Source of the DNA: JAVBMC01 sp031552845
GTDB lineage: Bacteria; Verrucomicrobiota; Kiritimatiellia; RFP12; DVOR01
NCBI GenBank assembly: GCA_031552845.1
Contig: JAVBMC010000037.1
Coordinates: forward strand, 8,662-72,661
Length of the DNA: 64,000 nt
Direction of reading: 5' to 3'
The notes under the pieces are model-generated. The model saw nothing but the letters and a program-made list of their open reading frames with translations. It did no database searches and was not told the DNA's origin. The position numbers and the translations under genes are program-made. This document shows positions 53,883 to 61,819 of the stretch, one piece after another. Positions within the stretch are counted from its first letter, which is position 1. Each line of letters starts with the position of its first letter.

Positions 53883-55388
53883 TTATTCAGTAGTGATGAA
53901 AGGCGAGGCCGGCAGCCCTTCCTTGTTGTAAAGGTTAGCGTTGCTCGGATTGGTCTGCCATGCATAACGTGCGGCAACGGGCTTTTCAACATCCGGTGAG
54001 GAAATGACAACGGTCTGTCCGTCAATCACGGCATTGGCCCAATGCCATTTGCCTTTGTCATCCTTAATTGCGAACTCGGCCAACGCCTCATCGGATTTCA
54101 CCGGGTCCTTCAAACCCTTCTTGTTGGCCACCATCAAACCATCGGCATAGTCGAAGAAAACGCGGATCATGTTCTTCTCAATTTGCATCTTCTTGTAAAG
54201 AGGGCCGGAGACGACGATGTTCTTTACGCCATAGGTGTCCCGCAATGCCCAGCGCGCCAAACGCTCGCCGACGTCAAACTTGTTCTTGGGGTGAATATCC
54301 TTAGCCTCGCCAATATCGATAGTCACAGCCATGCCGGTCTTGGGGACTGTCTTTAACACTTCAAGTTGCGCATTGCGGATATATGCCCAACGGGGTGAGA
54401 AAGCCGGATCATCCGAGCGGTCCTGAAAACTGGCCAGCTGCACGAAGTAGAACGGAAGGTCTTTGCCCCATGCACCGCGCCAATCGTCGATCAGCAATTT
54501 CATCTTCTTGTCATAATCTTTGTCGGCCCAGTTGGATTCGCCCTGATACCAAAGACCTCCTTTAATCCCCACCTGACGCAACGGACTGAGCATCGCGTTA
54601 TAAAGCAAGACAGGAGTATCGCGCTCATAACCGCTGGAATAATATTTCCCAGGGTTCTTGGCATACCAATCGCCGCGATCCTTTTTAAACTTCGCGTAGG
54701 AGGCCTCGCGGTTGGCATAATCGGCAGAGATTTTCGTATTCAACTCCGGATACGTGGCAAAAGCCTCAATCGGCAGCCACGGTTCCAAGCGTGTCCCGCC
54801 CCAGTTGCAATCGATCAAACCAATCGGCACTTTCATATCCGCGGCGATACGGCGGCCGAAGTAAAACCCAACCGCAGTCCACTTACCGACGGTCCCGGGT
54901 GCGGCAATCTCCCACGGCTTGCACTCGAGCTTCATTGCCGGTCTCGGCTCGGTAGCCGATTGACGGTTGATCTTGATTCTGCGGATGATCGGCAGGTTCG
55001 CCGCCGCGACATCATCCGGCGCATTACAGCTGCCCAGCGACATCTCCATATTGCTCTGCCCGCCGCACAGCCAGACATCGCCTACGAGGATGTTTGTATA
55101 GGCCAACGAATCCTGCCCAGCCGTCACCGTTAACGTCTGCGGTGCTGTCATCGCCTTCAGCGGTTGGAATGTCAGCTTAAACAAACCATCTGCATCGGCC
55201 GTGGCAGTTGCCTTTTTCCCGACGAATTCACCCGATACCTTGGCCTTCGCATCGGCTTGGCCGAGGATGACAATCGGCTGTTCACGCTGCAGCACCATAT
55301 CGTTGTTATAGAACGGCGCCAGCTTCAATTCCGCGAAGGCGGACAACGCGCCCATCAAGACACTGATTGCAATCACTTGTTTTTTCAT
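53883..55388 (-). CDS. Sialate O-acetylesterase family protein
   Basis: A 501-residue exported esterase that would remove O-acetyl groups from sialic acids or other acetylated sugars. The signal peptide MKKQVIAISVLMGALSAFA is clear and AAGGAAG precedes the ATG. The SGNH-type nucleophile is Ser112 in CGGQSNMEMS. The second block is GGLWYQGESNW, and the Asp-His pair lies in DIGEAKDIHPKNK. These are the features of DUF303/SASA enzymes. The cell is likely to face host or algal glycans, but the true ester is unknown. It is followed closely by manC. Confidence 0.92.
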   Translation of the reverse strand: MKKQVIAISVLMGALSAFAELKLAPFYNNDMVLQREQPIVILGQADAKAKVSGEFVGKKATATADADGLFKLTFQPLKAMTAPQTLTVTAGQDSLAYTNILVGDVWLCGGQSNMEMSLGSCNAPDDVAAANLPIIRRIKINRQSATEPRPAMKLECKPWEIAAPGTVGKWTAVGFYFGRRIAADMKVPIGLIDCNWGGTRLEPWLPIEAFATYPELNTKISADYANREASYAKFKKDRGDWYAKNPGKYYSSGYERDTPVLLYNAMLSPLRQVGIKGGLWYQGESNWADKDYDKKMKLLIDDWRGAWGKDLPFYFVQLASFQDRSDDPAFSPRWAYIRNAQLEVLKTVPKTGMAVTIDIGEAKDIHPKNKFDVGERLARWALRDTYGVKNIVVSGPLYKKMQIEKNMIRVFFDYADGLMVANKKGLKDPVKSDEALAEFAIKDDKGKWHWANAVIDGQTVVISSPDVEKPVAARYAWQTNPSNANLYNKEGLPASPFITTE

Positions 55389-55412
55389 AAATGCTTCCTT
55401 ATTGTAAATTGA

Positions 55413-56270
55413 TTAGGATGTTTGCTCCAGCCACTGACGGGCTGCCTCAAAAAATGACTCCGGCGTCGATGCGCCGCTGGTTAATCCGACTCTCTGCCAA
55501 CCCTGCAAATCCAACGCCTTCAGTTCTTCCAGCGTTCCAATCAACACGGCTTCTGTCCCTGCAGCGCGTGCACATTCCGCCAAACGCCGGCTGTTGGAAC
55601 TGTTCGGCGAGCCCAGCACGATCACGCCATCGGCTTCCGCCGCCGAGCGCGTTACAGCATCCTGGCGTTCCTGCGTGGCATAGCACAAGTCTCCGGCATC
55701 CTGCCGTGCTATGAGCGGAAAGCGCTTGTGCAGCACTTCAATTGCTTCACGCACAACATTAGCGCCCAGCGTTGTTTGCGTCACATAGGCTACGCGGGAT
55801 GGATCCGGCACCTGCACCGTTGCGGCCTCTTCGGCATTCTCGATGATGAGAATCTGTTTCGGCGCCTCACCGGCAACGCCAATCACCTCATCATGTCCGC
55901 GATGCCCGATGTAAAGGATTGTGCGTCCTTCGTCCGCATAGGTTAACACCTCGCGATGAACCTTCTCCACAAACGGACAAGTGGCGTTGATGACCTGCAG
56001 GTCCCGCGCCTTCGCATCTGTCCAAATAGATGGCGGCACGCCATGCGCCGGAAAGATCACACGCGCACCTGCCGGAACCTCCGCCAGCGAATCCACAAAC
56101 TGCACGCCGCGCTCCCGAAGCCCGTCCGTCACCAACCGGTTATGAACGAGTTCGTGATAGCAATACAAAGGCGTCCCCTGCGCCAACGCTTCTTCTGTCA
56201 TCGCGATGGCGCGGGAAACTCCAACGCAGAAGCCGTGCGGCTCTGCCACTTTGACTTGCTTTGCGGACAA
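55413..56270 (-). CDS. ispH: 4-hydroxy-3-methylbut-2-enyl diphosphate reductase
   Basis: The last step of the MEP isoprenoid pathway, a [4Fe-4S] enzyme making IPP and DMAPP. Cluster cysteines are Cys15 (HGFCVGV), Cys98 (NATCPFV) and Cys196 (DLCYATQ). The conserved histidines (HNRLV, PAHGVPP) and TQTTLG are present. The 285-residue length is normal. The start appears to be TTG at 56270, with AAGAG nine bases upstream; the only ATG-like alternative is a GTG seven codons later without a site. Its presence indicates MEP rather than mevalonate synthesis. Neighbours are unrelated envelope genes. Confidence 0.95.
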   Translation of the reverse strand: MSAKQVKVAEPHGFCVGVSRAIAMTEEALAQGTPLYCYHELVHNRLVTDGLRERGVQFVDSLAEVPAGARVIFPAHGVPPSIWTDAKARDLQVINATCPFVEKVHREVLTYADEGRTILYIGHRGHDEVIGVAGEAPKQILIIENAEEAATVQVPDPSRVAYVTQTTLGANVVREAIEVLHKRFPLIARQDAGDLCYATQERQDAVTRSAAEADGVIVLGSPNSSNSRRLAECARAAGTEAVLIGTLEELKALDLQGWQRVGLTSGASTPESFFEAARQWLEQTS

Positions 56271-56282
56271 GCTTAAACACTC

Positions 56283-57401
56283 TTAGCGCAGGTTATACTT
56301 CTGTATGCACGCCTTGACCGCTGCCAGCAACGGTGCGTCGGCAGGAATCGCCTTAGCCTTGACCAGCTTCGTGCAATTCTCCTCCAGCGTTTTCAACTCG
56401 CCCTTCTTAGCGGTCGCCTCATCCTTGGTGTAAGCATTGATCTTGGCGGCGGCGTCAGCGGCGAGCTTCTCGTAAACGTCGCGATACTGCTGTGGCGTGG
56501 CGTCGTAAGAGAGGACTTCAAGAATATCATTCAGCGCCGGTGCCGGTTTCGCGGCGAACAGCTTGGACGCCGTCTGCGCACGTAGTTGCATCACATGCTC
56601 TTCCTTCACCCACTTGGTGCCATGCGTAGTGTTCTCCTCGCGTGCCGGAATCTCACGGATCCAGATGTTGCGGAAACGCACGGGGTCGCCATGGAACTGT
56701 AGAGAGAGCGGTCCCTTATCCGGATGCTTGGCAAACCCTCTTCGGGTCTTGTGCCAAGGTTCGCCATCATACTCCCAGTTGTCCTGCGTGAGCACGCCAT
56801 TGTGCAGCACGGTGATGCTGCCGGAGGAAACCAGCGTATTGCCATCCCAGCGAGGTTGATGGAAAATGATGTCATATGTATTCCATTCGCCGGGTGCGCG
56901 CGTCGCGTTCACCAGCGGAGGATTCTGCCCGTAAATTGCCGAGGCCTGTCCATCGGCATACGTGCGCGATTCATAGGAATCCAACACCTGCACTTCGTAA
57001 CGATCCATAAAGAACACGCCGGAGTTGCCACGTCCCTGACCTTCACCGCGGATTACCGTGGGGGAGGCCCACTCAATGTGCAGCTGGCAATCGCCAAAGC
57101 TTTGCTTGGTGCGGATGCCGGAGTCTTTCGTTGCTTCCATTGCACCATCGATCAACGTCCAATGCGCCGGGCTGCCATCTTTCGCCTTCAGCCAAGCATC
57201 CAAATTCTTACCATCGAACAGCACAGTGGCATCGGATGGCACCTTGCAACACTCAGCGGTAATCTTCGCAGGATTTGGACGATTCCAATCATGCACGCCC
57301 CACGCGTGTTTTGCATCCGGCAGATCGCCATACATCTGCGCCTGCGCTAAAGCGGCCGCGCCGCAAACCAACCCCGCCATCACCAACTTATAATGTTTCA
57401 T
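56283..57401 (-). CDS. Secreted DUF1080 protein with C-terminal helical extension
   Basis: A 372-residue exported protein. The start at 57401 has AGGGGA nine bases upstream; an ATG two codons earlier lies too close to that site. After the signal peptide (ending near ALAQAQMYG) the DUF1080 domain runs from TVLFDGKNLDAW to FRNIWIREIPAREE. It includes RGNSGVFFMDRYEVQVLDSY, a stretch shared by members thought to act on glycans. The last 110 residues are helical and charged (LAADAAAKINAYTKDEATAK), an extension absent from the 52-kb paralogue. The first 45 residues carry AWGVHDWNRPNP, unlike the other two. It precedes ispH by 12 bases. Confidence 0.87.
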   Translation of the reverse strand: MKHYKLVMAGLVCGAAALAQAQMYGDLPDAKHAWGVHDWNRPNPAKITAECCKVPSDATVLFDGKNLDAWLKAKDGSPAHWTLIDGAMEATKDSGIRTKQSFGDCQLHIEWASPTVIRGEGQGRGNSGVFFMDRYEVQVLDSYESRTYADGQASAIYGQNPPLVNATRAPGEWNTYDIIFHQPRWDGNTLVSSGSITVLHNGVLTQDNWEYDGEPWHKTRRGFAKHPDKGPLSLQFHGDPVRFRNIWIREIPAREENTTHGTKWVKEEHVMQLRAQTASKLFAAKPAPALNDILEVLSYDATPQQYRDVYEKLAADAAAKINAYTKDEATAKKGELKTLEENCTKLVKAKAIPADAPLLAAVKACIQKYNLR

Positions 57402-57468
57402 AGTCATTTATCCCCTTCCTGTTTAAAATGAATCCTTAGCATAACAAACCGGCCATTGCTTTGCAAGC

Positions 57469-59628
57469 CTAGCCCGGCTCTGCTTCATGTGAAGCTTCCT
57501 TAGATTGCTCACGCTGCGCGGCGCGCGCGGCAGCCTCATAGGCGGCCTGCAGCTTGTGGATTTTGCTCATGAAGATTTCGCGGATCGAGTGGATGTTCTT
57601 CTGCTGTTCGCCAAGCGCCCAGAGCACAAACGCCCAGCGCTTCTGGAAATCATACTTCTTGCGCAGCTGCGGGGTGAAGTTATCAAACGAAGAACGGAAC
57701 GTCTGATATTTCCAATACATCTCATACGTCTGCCCGGCAAACCCTTCAAAGAATCGTGTCGCCAAATCCTCCAAGTCTACAAACTCCGCATGCTTCTTCC
57801 AATACTGATAACAGACCTGCGCATACTCGCCCTGGTAATAATCATACATCTTATCCAGCGTCTTCTGCGTATGCGTCAAATGCGGCCACCCCATAATGCC
57901 GCGGATTGAACACACGCGCACCTGCTTCGGAAAGACCCGCTTGGCGTGCGGATCATACCCGAACTCAAAAATCTCCTTACCCTCGCCAAAGCGGCACGAC
58001 CGCGTCGACTTGATAAACTTCTGCGCAATCATATTCTGCCCCGCCGCCTCGCCCAGCATTCCGGCGATCGCCAAAATCACATCCGGCGATTCCCGCTCGG
58101 CGCCATCAGCAGACTGCAACATATAATATGACCGCGGGATTGCATTCAACGGATATCCCTGACAGCGGCTGCGGATAAAATAGTTCTTAACCTGCCGCCC
58201 CTCACTATGCGGCGGCGTCACCAACGAATACGAACAGTAAAACGCCCCCAGCTCGCAAAACACATTCGCCCGCGTCAGCATATAACTCGCATAGCCCGCC
58301 TCGGCATTCGCCAGCTCCTTCTCGATAAAGCTGATCTCATGCGCCGTGCGGTTCGTTTTAATCGCGATTTCGCGCGTGGTGCCGGTGCCCGGTGAAAAGT
58401 TCGAGTCCTTCGTACGGATCTCATAAACATTCACGTACTCAATCTGCTCTTCAAAGTTCACCATCTGCATCATGCGCCCGACGATATTGCGCGTGCGGCT
58501 GTCGGCCCCCGGATGAAACTGCGGCCGCCCCCCATAGAACGTCGCCCCCGGCAGAGCGAGCTTGCGGTCATCAAACGCCATCGACACCGAACTCCCTGCC
58601 GTCGAATACACATTTCCCGTCACATGCCGATACATCGTCTCAATAAACGCCGGACTCTTCTCATTCGCATAGTCCTGATTCTCCAGCCCCATGCGGTAAA
58701 TCGAAGCAATCCCGCTCAGCGCATCAATCGTCCCATCGCAATCCTTCCGCTTCAGCGTCACATCCTCCATCAGCTGCTCCAACGCCGGCACGATCCGCGT
58801 CAACCCAAACCCCGGCGGCAGTCCGAAACACTCCACCTCATGATGATCCCGATACTTCGGCAGCCGCATGTACGAAACCTGCCCCCCGTGATCGCTCAAC
58901 GACACCCACGTCCGCAGCACCGCCAACGCCTCCGGGAAATCCTTCAACGCCAAATCAATCACCCGCAGCAGCTCGCTATACGTCACAAAATGCACGCCGC
59001 GCACGTTGTAATAGTAATACACCTGCGTACGCATCTTCCGCCGGCTCGAGGCCAACACCATCTCCATCTCACGCTGCGTCCACGCCAACGGCGTCACCCG
59101 CCACTCCTGCCCCAGCCGCCGATAATAATCAATCGTCGCCTGCTCATGCTCCGCAAACATCACCCGATTCAACGGCAGCCCCAAACTCCGGAACCACTCA
59201 TCCACCGCCACAATATTTTCCAGATACGTATCCCTCTGAAAAATATCAATCCGGTCATTCACAATATTTGCACACACCACCTCATGCGCCATCACCTGAC
59301 TGCGCTGCTGCTTGCTCACATGCCCGAAGTTCCAAAACTTACCATCCAGCAGCGGCATCAATGCCGACCCATGATTCCCCCCCGTCAACGTAAAAATATA
59401 CCCCTGCGCCCCCCGCATAAACGTCGACTTCTTCGTCACCGTAATCGGCATCCGCATATCCCGCGTAAACCGAGAAACCCCCTTCTCCAAAATAAACGAA
59501 TCACTACCCCAATCATAACACAAAAACTGACGCGCCGTGTTATCAGCCGCCAACAGCGACACCCCCTTCGGCCGCCGCTTCGCCTCATGCATGATCTGCC
59601 TGAGAAATTTCTGCATCACCTGATCCAT
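57469..59628 (-). CDS. Large protein of unknown family
   Basis: I do not recognise this 719-residue protein. It has no signal peptide or membrane helix, so it is probably cytoplasmic. The start at 59628 has AAGGG five bases before an ATG; a GTG nine codons upstream overlaps folB. Distinct segments are GYIFTLTGGNHGSALMPLLD, RTQVYYYYNVRGVHFVTYSE, FYGGRPQFHPGADSRTRNIV and VRVCSIRGIMGWPHLTHTQ. The C-terminal 40 residues form an Ala/Glu-rich helix. It is rich in aromatics, Arg and His with scattered cysteines, as in enzymes. It begins seven bases after folB, so it belongs to the FolM-FolB operon, and a link to pterin metabolism is possible. Confidence 0.6.
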   Translation of the reverse strand: MDQVMQKFLRQIMHEAKRRPKGVSLLAADNTARQFLCYDWGSDSFILEKGVSRFTRDMRMPITVTKKSTFMRGAQGYIFTLTGGNHGSALMPLLDGKFWNFGHVSKQQRSQVMAHEVVCANIVNDRIDIFQRDTYLENIVAVDEWFRSLGLPLNRVMFAEHEQATIDYYRRLGQEWRVTPLAWTQREMEMVLASSRRKMRTQVYYYYNVRGVHFVTYSELLRVIDLALKDFPEALAVLRTWVSLSDHGGQVSYMRLPKYRDHHEVECFGLPPGFGLTRIVPALEQLMEDVTLKRKDCDGTIDALSGIASIYRMGLENQDYANEKSPAFIETMYRHVTGNVYSTAGSSVSMAFDDRKLALPGATFYGGRPQFHPGADSRTRNIVGRMMQMVNFEEQIEYVNVYEIRTKDSNFSPGTGTTREIAIKTNRTAHEISFIEKELANAEAGYASYMLTRANVFCELGAFYCSYSLVTPPHSEGRQVKNYFIRSRCQGYPLNAIPRSYYMLQSADGAERESPDVILAIAGMLGEAAGQNMIAQKFIKSTRSCRFGEGKEIFEFGYDPHAKRVFPKQVRVCSIRGIMGWPHLTHTQKTLDKMYDYYQGEYAQVCYQYWKKHAEFVDLEDLATRFFEGFAGQTYEMYWKYQTFRSSFDNFTPQLRKKYDFQKRWAFVLWALGEQQKNIHSIREIFMSKIHKLQAAYEAAARAAQREQSKEASHEAEPG

Positions 59629-59635
59629 AAAACCC

Positions 59636-59995
59636 TTACCCCTCCCGCACCACAACCAACCTCACCCCCGCACACCCGCTCCCCAAAGCTCCCGGCTTCC
59701 GCAACGTCACCACCACCCGCTCCACCCGCGCATCCGCCAAACAAGCCACTCCCACCGCCTGCGCCGCCCGCTCCACCAGCTGAAACCTCCCCGCCCTCAA
59801 CACCGCCGCAATCCGCTCAGACGCCGCCGCATAATCCACCGTATCTTCCAACGCATCACTCCGCCGCACATGCGACAAATCACACCCCATCTCCACCGAC
59901 ACCACCAACACCTGCTCGCGATCCCGCTCATCCGGCAAATCGCCGATCACGCACCGCACCTCCAGCCCCTCAATAAAAACCACATCACTATTCAT
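59636..59995 (-). CDS. folB: Dihydroneopterin aldolase
   Basis: A 119-residue enzyme of folate synthesis that cleaves dihydroneopterin to hydroxymethyl-dihydropterin and glycolaldehyde. The family start (VVFIEGLEVRCVIG), the DTVDYAAASERI segment and the catalytic region LVERAAQAVG are all present. Start and stop are tightly packed: TAGTGATG joins the upstream reductase stop to a GTG and the ATG at 59995, which I chose. The downstream unknown gene starts seven bases after the stop. The pairing with a FolM-like reductase suggests pterin reduction in the same pathway. Confidence 0.9.
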   Translation of the reverse strand: MNSDVVFIEGLEVRCVIGDLPDERDREQVLVVSVEMGCDLSHVRRSDALEDTVDYAAASERIAAVLRAGRFQLVERAAQAVGVACLADARVERVVVTLRKPGALGSGCAGVRLVVVREG

Positions 59996-59997
59996 CA

Positions 59998-60639
59998 CTA
60001 CACCACCAAATGCTGCCCCGCATCCACAAACACAATCTGCCCCGTCACAAACTCCGCCCCCGCCAAAAACTCCACCGCCTCCCCCACAGCCTCCGGCGAC
60101 GGCACCCCATCCAACAACTTCGGCCTCGCCTGCTCACGCACCCCCACCGGCTTCAACACCGACCCCGGCGCCACCCCATTCACCCTCACCACCGGCGCAA
60201 ATCGCTTCGCATCCACACCCGTCGCCTTCGCCAGCTCCCGCTTCGACAACCCATACACATCCACCGGCGGCCGCGCAATCCGCTCATCCAACACATTCAC
60301 CACCCACCCCCGGCGCCCCGCGTCACGCACATGCTCAAACAACAACTCCGACAACACCCGCGGCGCCTCCACATTCACCCGCAACACCACATCATCCGCA
60401 ACGCCCCCCCCAAACACCGCCGCATTATTCACCACCCCATCCAACCGCCCAAACCTCGCTAAAGCCGCGGCAAACACCTCCGCCGCCACGCCCGGCACGG
60501 CAAAATCCCCCGTGACATCCCCCTCCGTACGACCATGCACCACCACGGCAAACCCCGCTCTCCGCAAAGCCTCCGCAATCGCCCGCCCCAGCCGCACCCG
60601 GGATCCCGTCACCAAAACAACTTTCCCCACGCCAAACAT
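59998..60639 (-). CDS. FolM/PTR1-like pterin reductase (SDR family)
   Basis: A 213-residue short-chain dehydrogenase. The nucleotide motif is TGSRVRLGRAIAEAL; the arginine pattern after TGS is typical of pteridine reductases and FolM, which use NADPH. NNAAVFGG, the catalytic YGLSK and the closing GQIVFVDAGQHL are present. The start at 60639 is set by a promoter whose -10 ends eight bases before it, so the mRNA would be essentially leaderless; longer in-frame starts would lie upstream of or inside the -10. It overlaps folB's alternative start and heads a three-gene operon. A general SDR of other specificity is the alternative; the folB neighbour favours a pterin substrate. Confidence 0.8.
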   Translation of the reverse strand: MFGVGKVVLVTGSRVRLGRAIAEALRRAGFAVVVHGRTEGDVTGDFAVPGVAAEVFAAALARFGRLDGVVNNAAVFGGGVADDVVLRVNVEAPRVLSELLFEHVRDAGRRGWVVNVLDERIARPPVDVYGLSKRELAKATGVDAKRFAPVVRVNGVAPGSVLKPVGVREQARPKLLDGVPSPEAVGEAVEFLAGAEFVTGQIVFVDAGQHLVV

Positions 60640-60646
60640 GCGCCCC

Positions 60647-60675
60647 ATTATACCACACCCCACCCAACTCTGCAA
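60647..60675 (-). promoter_or_regulatory. Promoter giving a leaderless folM-folB transcript
   Basis: On the minus strand TTGCAG (60675-60670), 17 bp, and a perfect TATAAT (60652-60647) precede the ATG at 60639 by only seven bases. Initiation seven or eight bases after the -10 would fall on or next to the ATG. Confidence 0.75.
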
Positions 60676-60799
60676 GCATTACCGCCCGCCCAAACGCGGC
60701 CGCCTTACTCCACCAGCACACAGCTCCCACTAATCAGTCCGTTCTGCCAGATCATCAATAACCGCCATATCGCGTCAGCTTATAAAAAACTCGGCGGCA

Positions 60800-60861
60800 T
60801 CGACGAAACCGCCCTCCATATTCCCTCAACACGAGTTCTTCGACTTCACCGGTTTCATCGA
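60800..60861. repeat. Imperfect inverted repeat in the 60.7-61.0 kb gap
   Basis: TCGACGAAACCG (60800-60811) and CGGTTTCATCGA (60850-60861) pair with one mismatch across 38 bases. The gap has no gene. Besides the two promoters I see nothing else in it. Confidence 0.4.
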
Positions 60862-60949
60862 GGCTGTTGCGCTCCATCCACTACCTCACAACGGCGCGCT
60901 CGGCGAGCCCGCCCTATCCAACACCACACGCCACCGCCACTTTTGCACA

Positions 60950-60978
60950 TTGACAACCCCACCAATTCCCCCTATACT
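60950..60978 (+). promoter_or_regulatory. Strong promoter for the PD-(D/E)XK-like gene
   Basis: TTGACA (60950-60955), 17 bp and TATACT (60973-60978). AAGGAG lies seven bases before the ATG at 61027. The site is more consensus-like than most in the window. Confidence 0.8.
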
Positions 60979-61026
60979 GACAAAACTGTTTCGAACACAC
61001 ACTACCCTTAAAAAAGGAGATTTTTT

Positions 61027-61761
61027 ATGTCCACAGTATACACGAAATCACAAACGTTGCAGGCATTGGCGACCGCTGTAAGAAATGATATAACAAAACT
61101 TTATGCTGCGCCATGCATAAACTGGAGCGGAACAACAAGTGATTGTGAGAGAGATGATTATACAAATGTCATTGCAAATGAAATCCTGAAAACATATCTT
61201 TCTCCGCTAAAAAGCATTCAAGTAGTTTCAAGAAAAGAGTCGTACTGTATTGGCCATCAAAAGGTAAGCGATTGGGAATGTTCTTCACAAACACAAAATA
61301 GATCGCTCTCGAACGAAAAATGGATTGCAAAATATATATTTCAAGAAGAGGATTTTTTGTTTCTAGGAAGCGTTATCGATTATGAGACTCCACTTGGAAA
61401 CTATGATGGAGATGGACTTGGTGAAATTGATTTGTTAACCGTGAACGATAATACGCTTTATGCAATCGAACTAAAGAGCGGAGCAAATGAAAATGATACA
61501 TTACTACACGCCATCCTGCAAGCATACACCTATGCCAAAATCGTTGATAAAGTAAAGCTGATTAAAAACTTTAGAGAAAGATTTCCATGGCTTCCTCCAA
61601 CGCCTGATCTGATCCCTGCAGTTGCTGTGTTCCAAGACTCCCCGCTATACAAAAACAGCGAAGGGCTAGAGAAGGTTGAAAAGCTCCGTAATGAATTAGG
61701 CGTTAAACTATTTCTCTTGTCATGGGATGATGACGGCATCACCGTGGAGTCTGGCGACTAA
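61027..61761 (+). CDS. AT-rich PD-(D/E)XK nuclease-like protein
   Basis: A 244-residue cytoplasmic protein. Its most telling segment is GEIDLLTVNDNTLYAIELKSG, with Asp135 and Glu148-x-Lys150, which fits the D-(E)xK catalytic pattern of restriction-like nucleases; Gln165 in LQAYTYAK resembles the extra glutamine of some families. An N-terminal helical domain (residues 1-110) has no match that I recognise. The gene is visibly AT-rich, with A-ending codons, against GC-rich neighbours, a sign of recent transfer. It has its own strong promoter and ribosome site. It might be a stand-alone defence nuclease or an inactive restriction-like protein; no methyltransferase or partner lies beside it. Confidence 0.6.
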   Translation: MSTVYTKSQTLQALATAVRNDITKLYAAPCINWSGTTSDCERDDYTNVIANEILKTYLSPLKSIQVVSRKESYCIGHQKVSDWECSSQTQNRSLSNEKWIAKYIFQEEDFLFLGSVIDYETPLGNYDGDGLGEIDLLTVNDNTLYAIELKSGANENDTLLHAILQAYTYAKIVDKVKLIKNFRERFPWLPPTPDLIPAVAVFQDSPLYKNSEGLEKVEKLRNELGVKLFLLSWDDDGITVESGD

Positions 61762-61776
61762 TACAAACAGCATTCT

Positions 61777-61804
61777 GCCAGCCCCTCATTGTGTATGGGC
61801 TGGC
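61777..61804. terminator. Hairpin between convergent genes
   Basis: GCCAGCCC (61777-61784) pairs with GGGCTGGC (61797-61804) around a 12-base loop. It lacks a T run but lies in the 58-base gap between two convergent stops, so a bidirectional terminator role is likely. Confidence 0.6.
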
Positions 61805-61819
61805 GGGGTTGCATCCGCC

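Noticed and set aside
61027..61761. Complete restriction-modification or toxin-antitoxin system
   Set aside because: Only a single nuclease-like gene is present; no methyltransferase, specificity subunit or antitoxin lies next to it.
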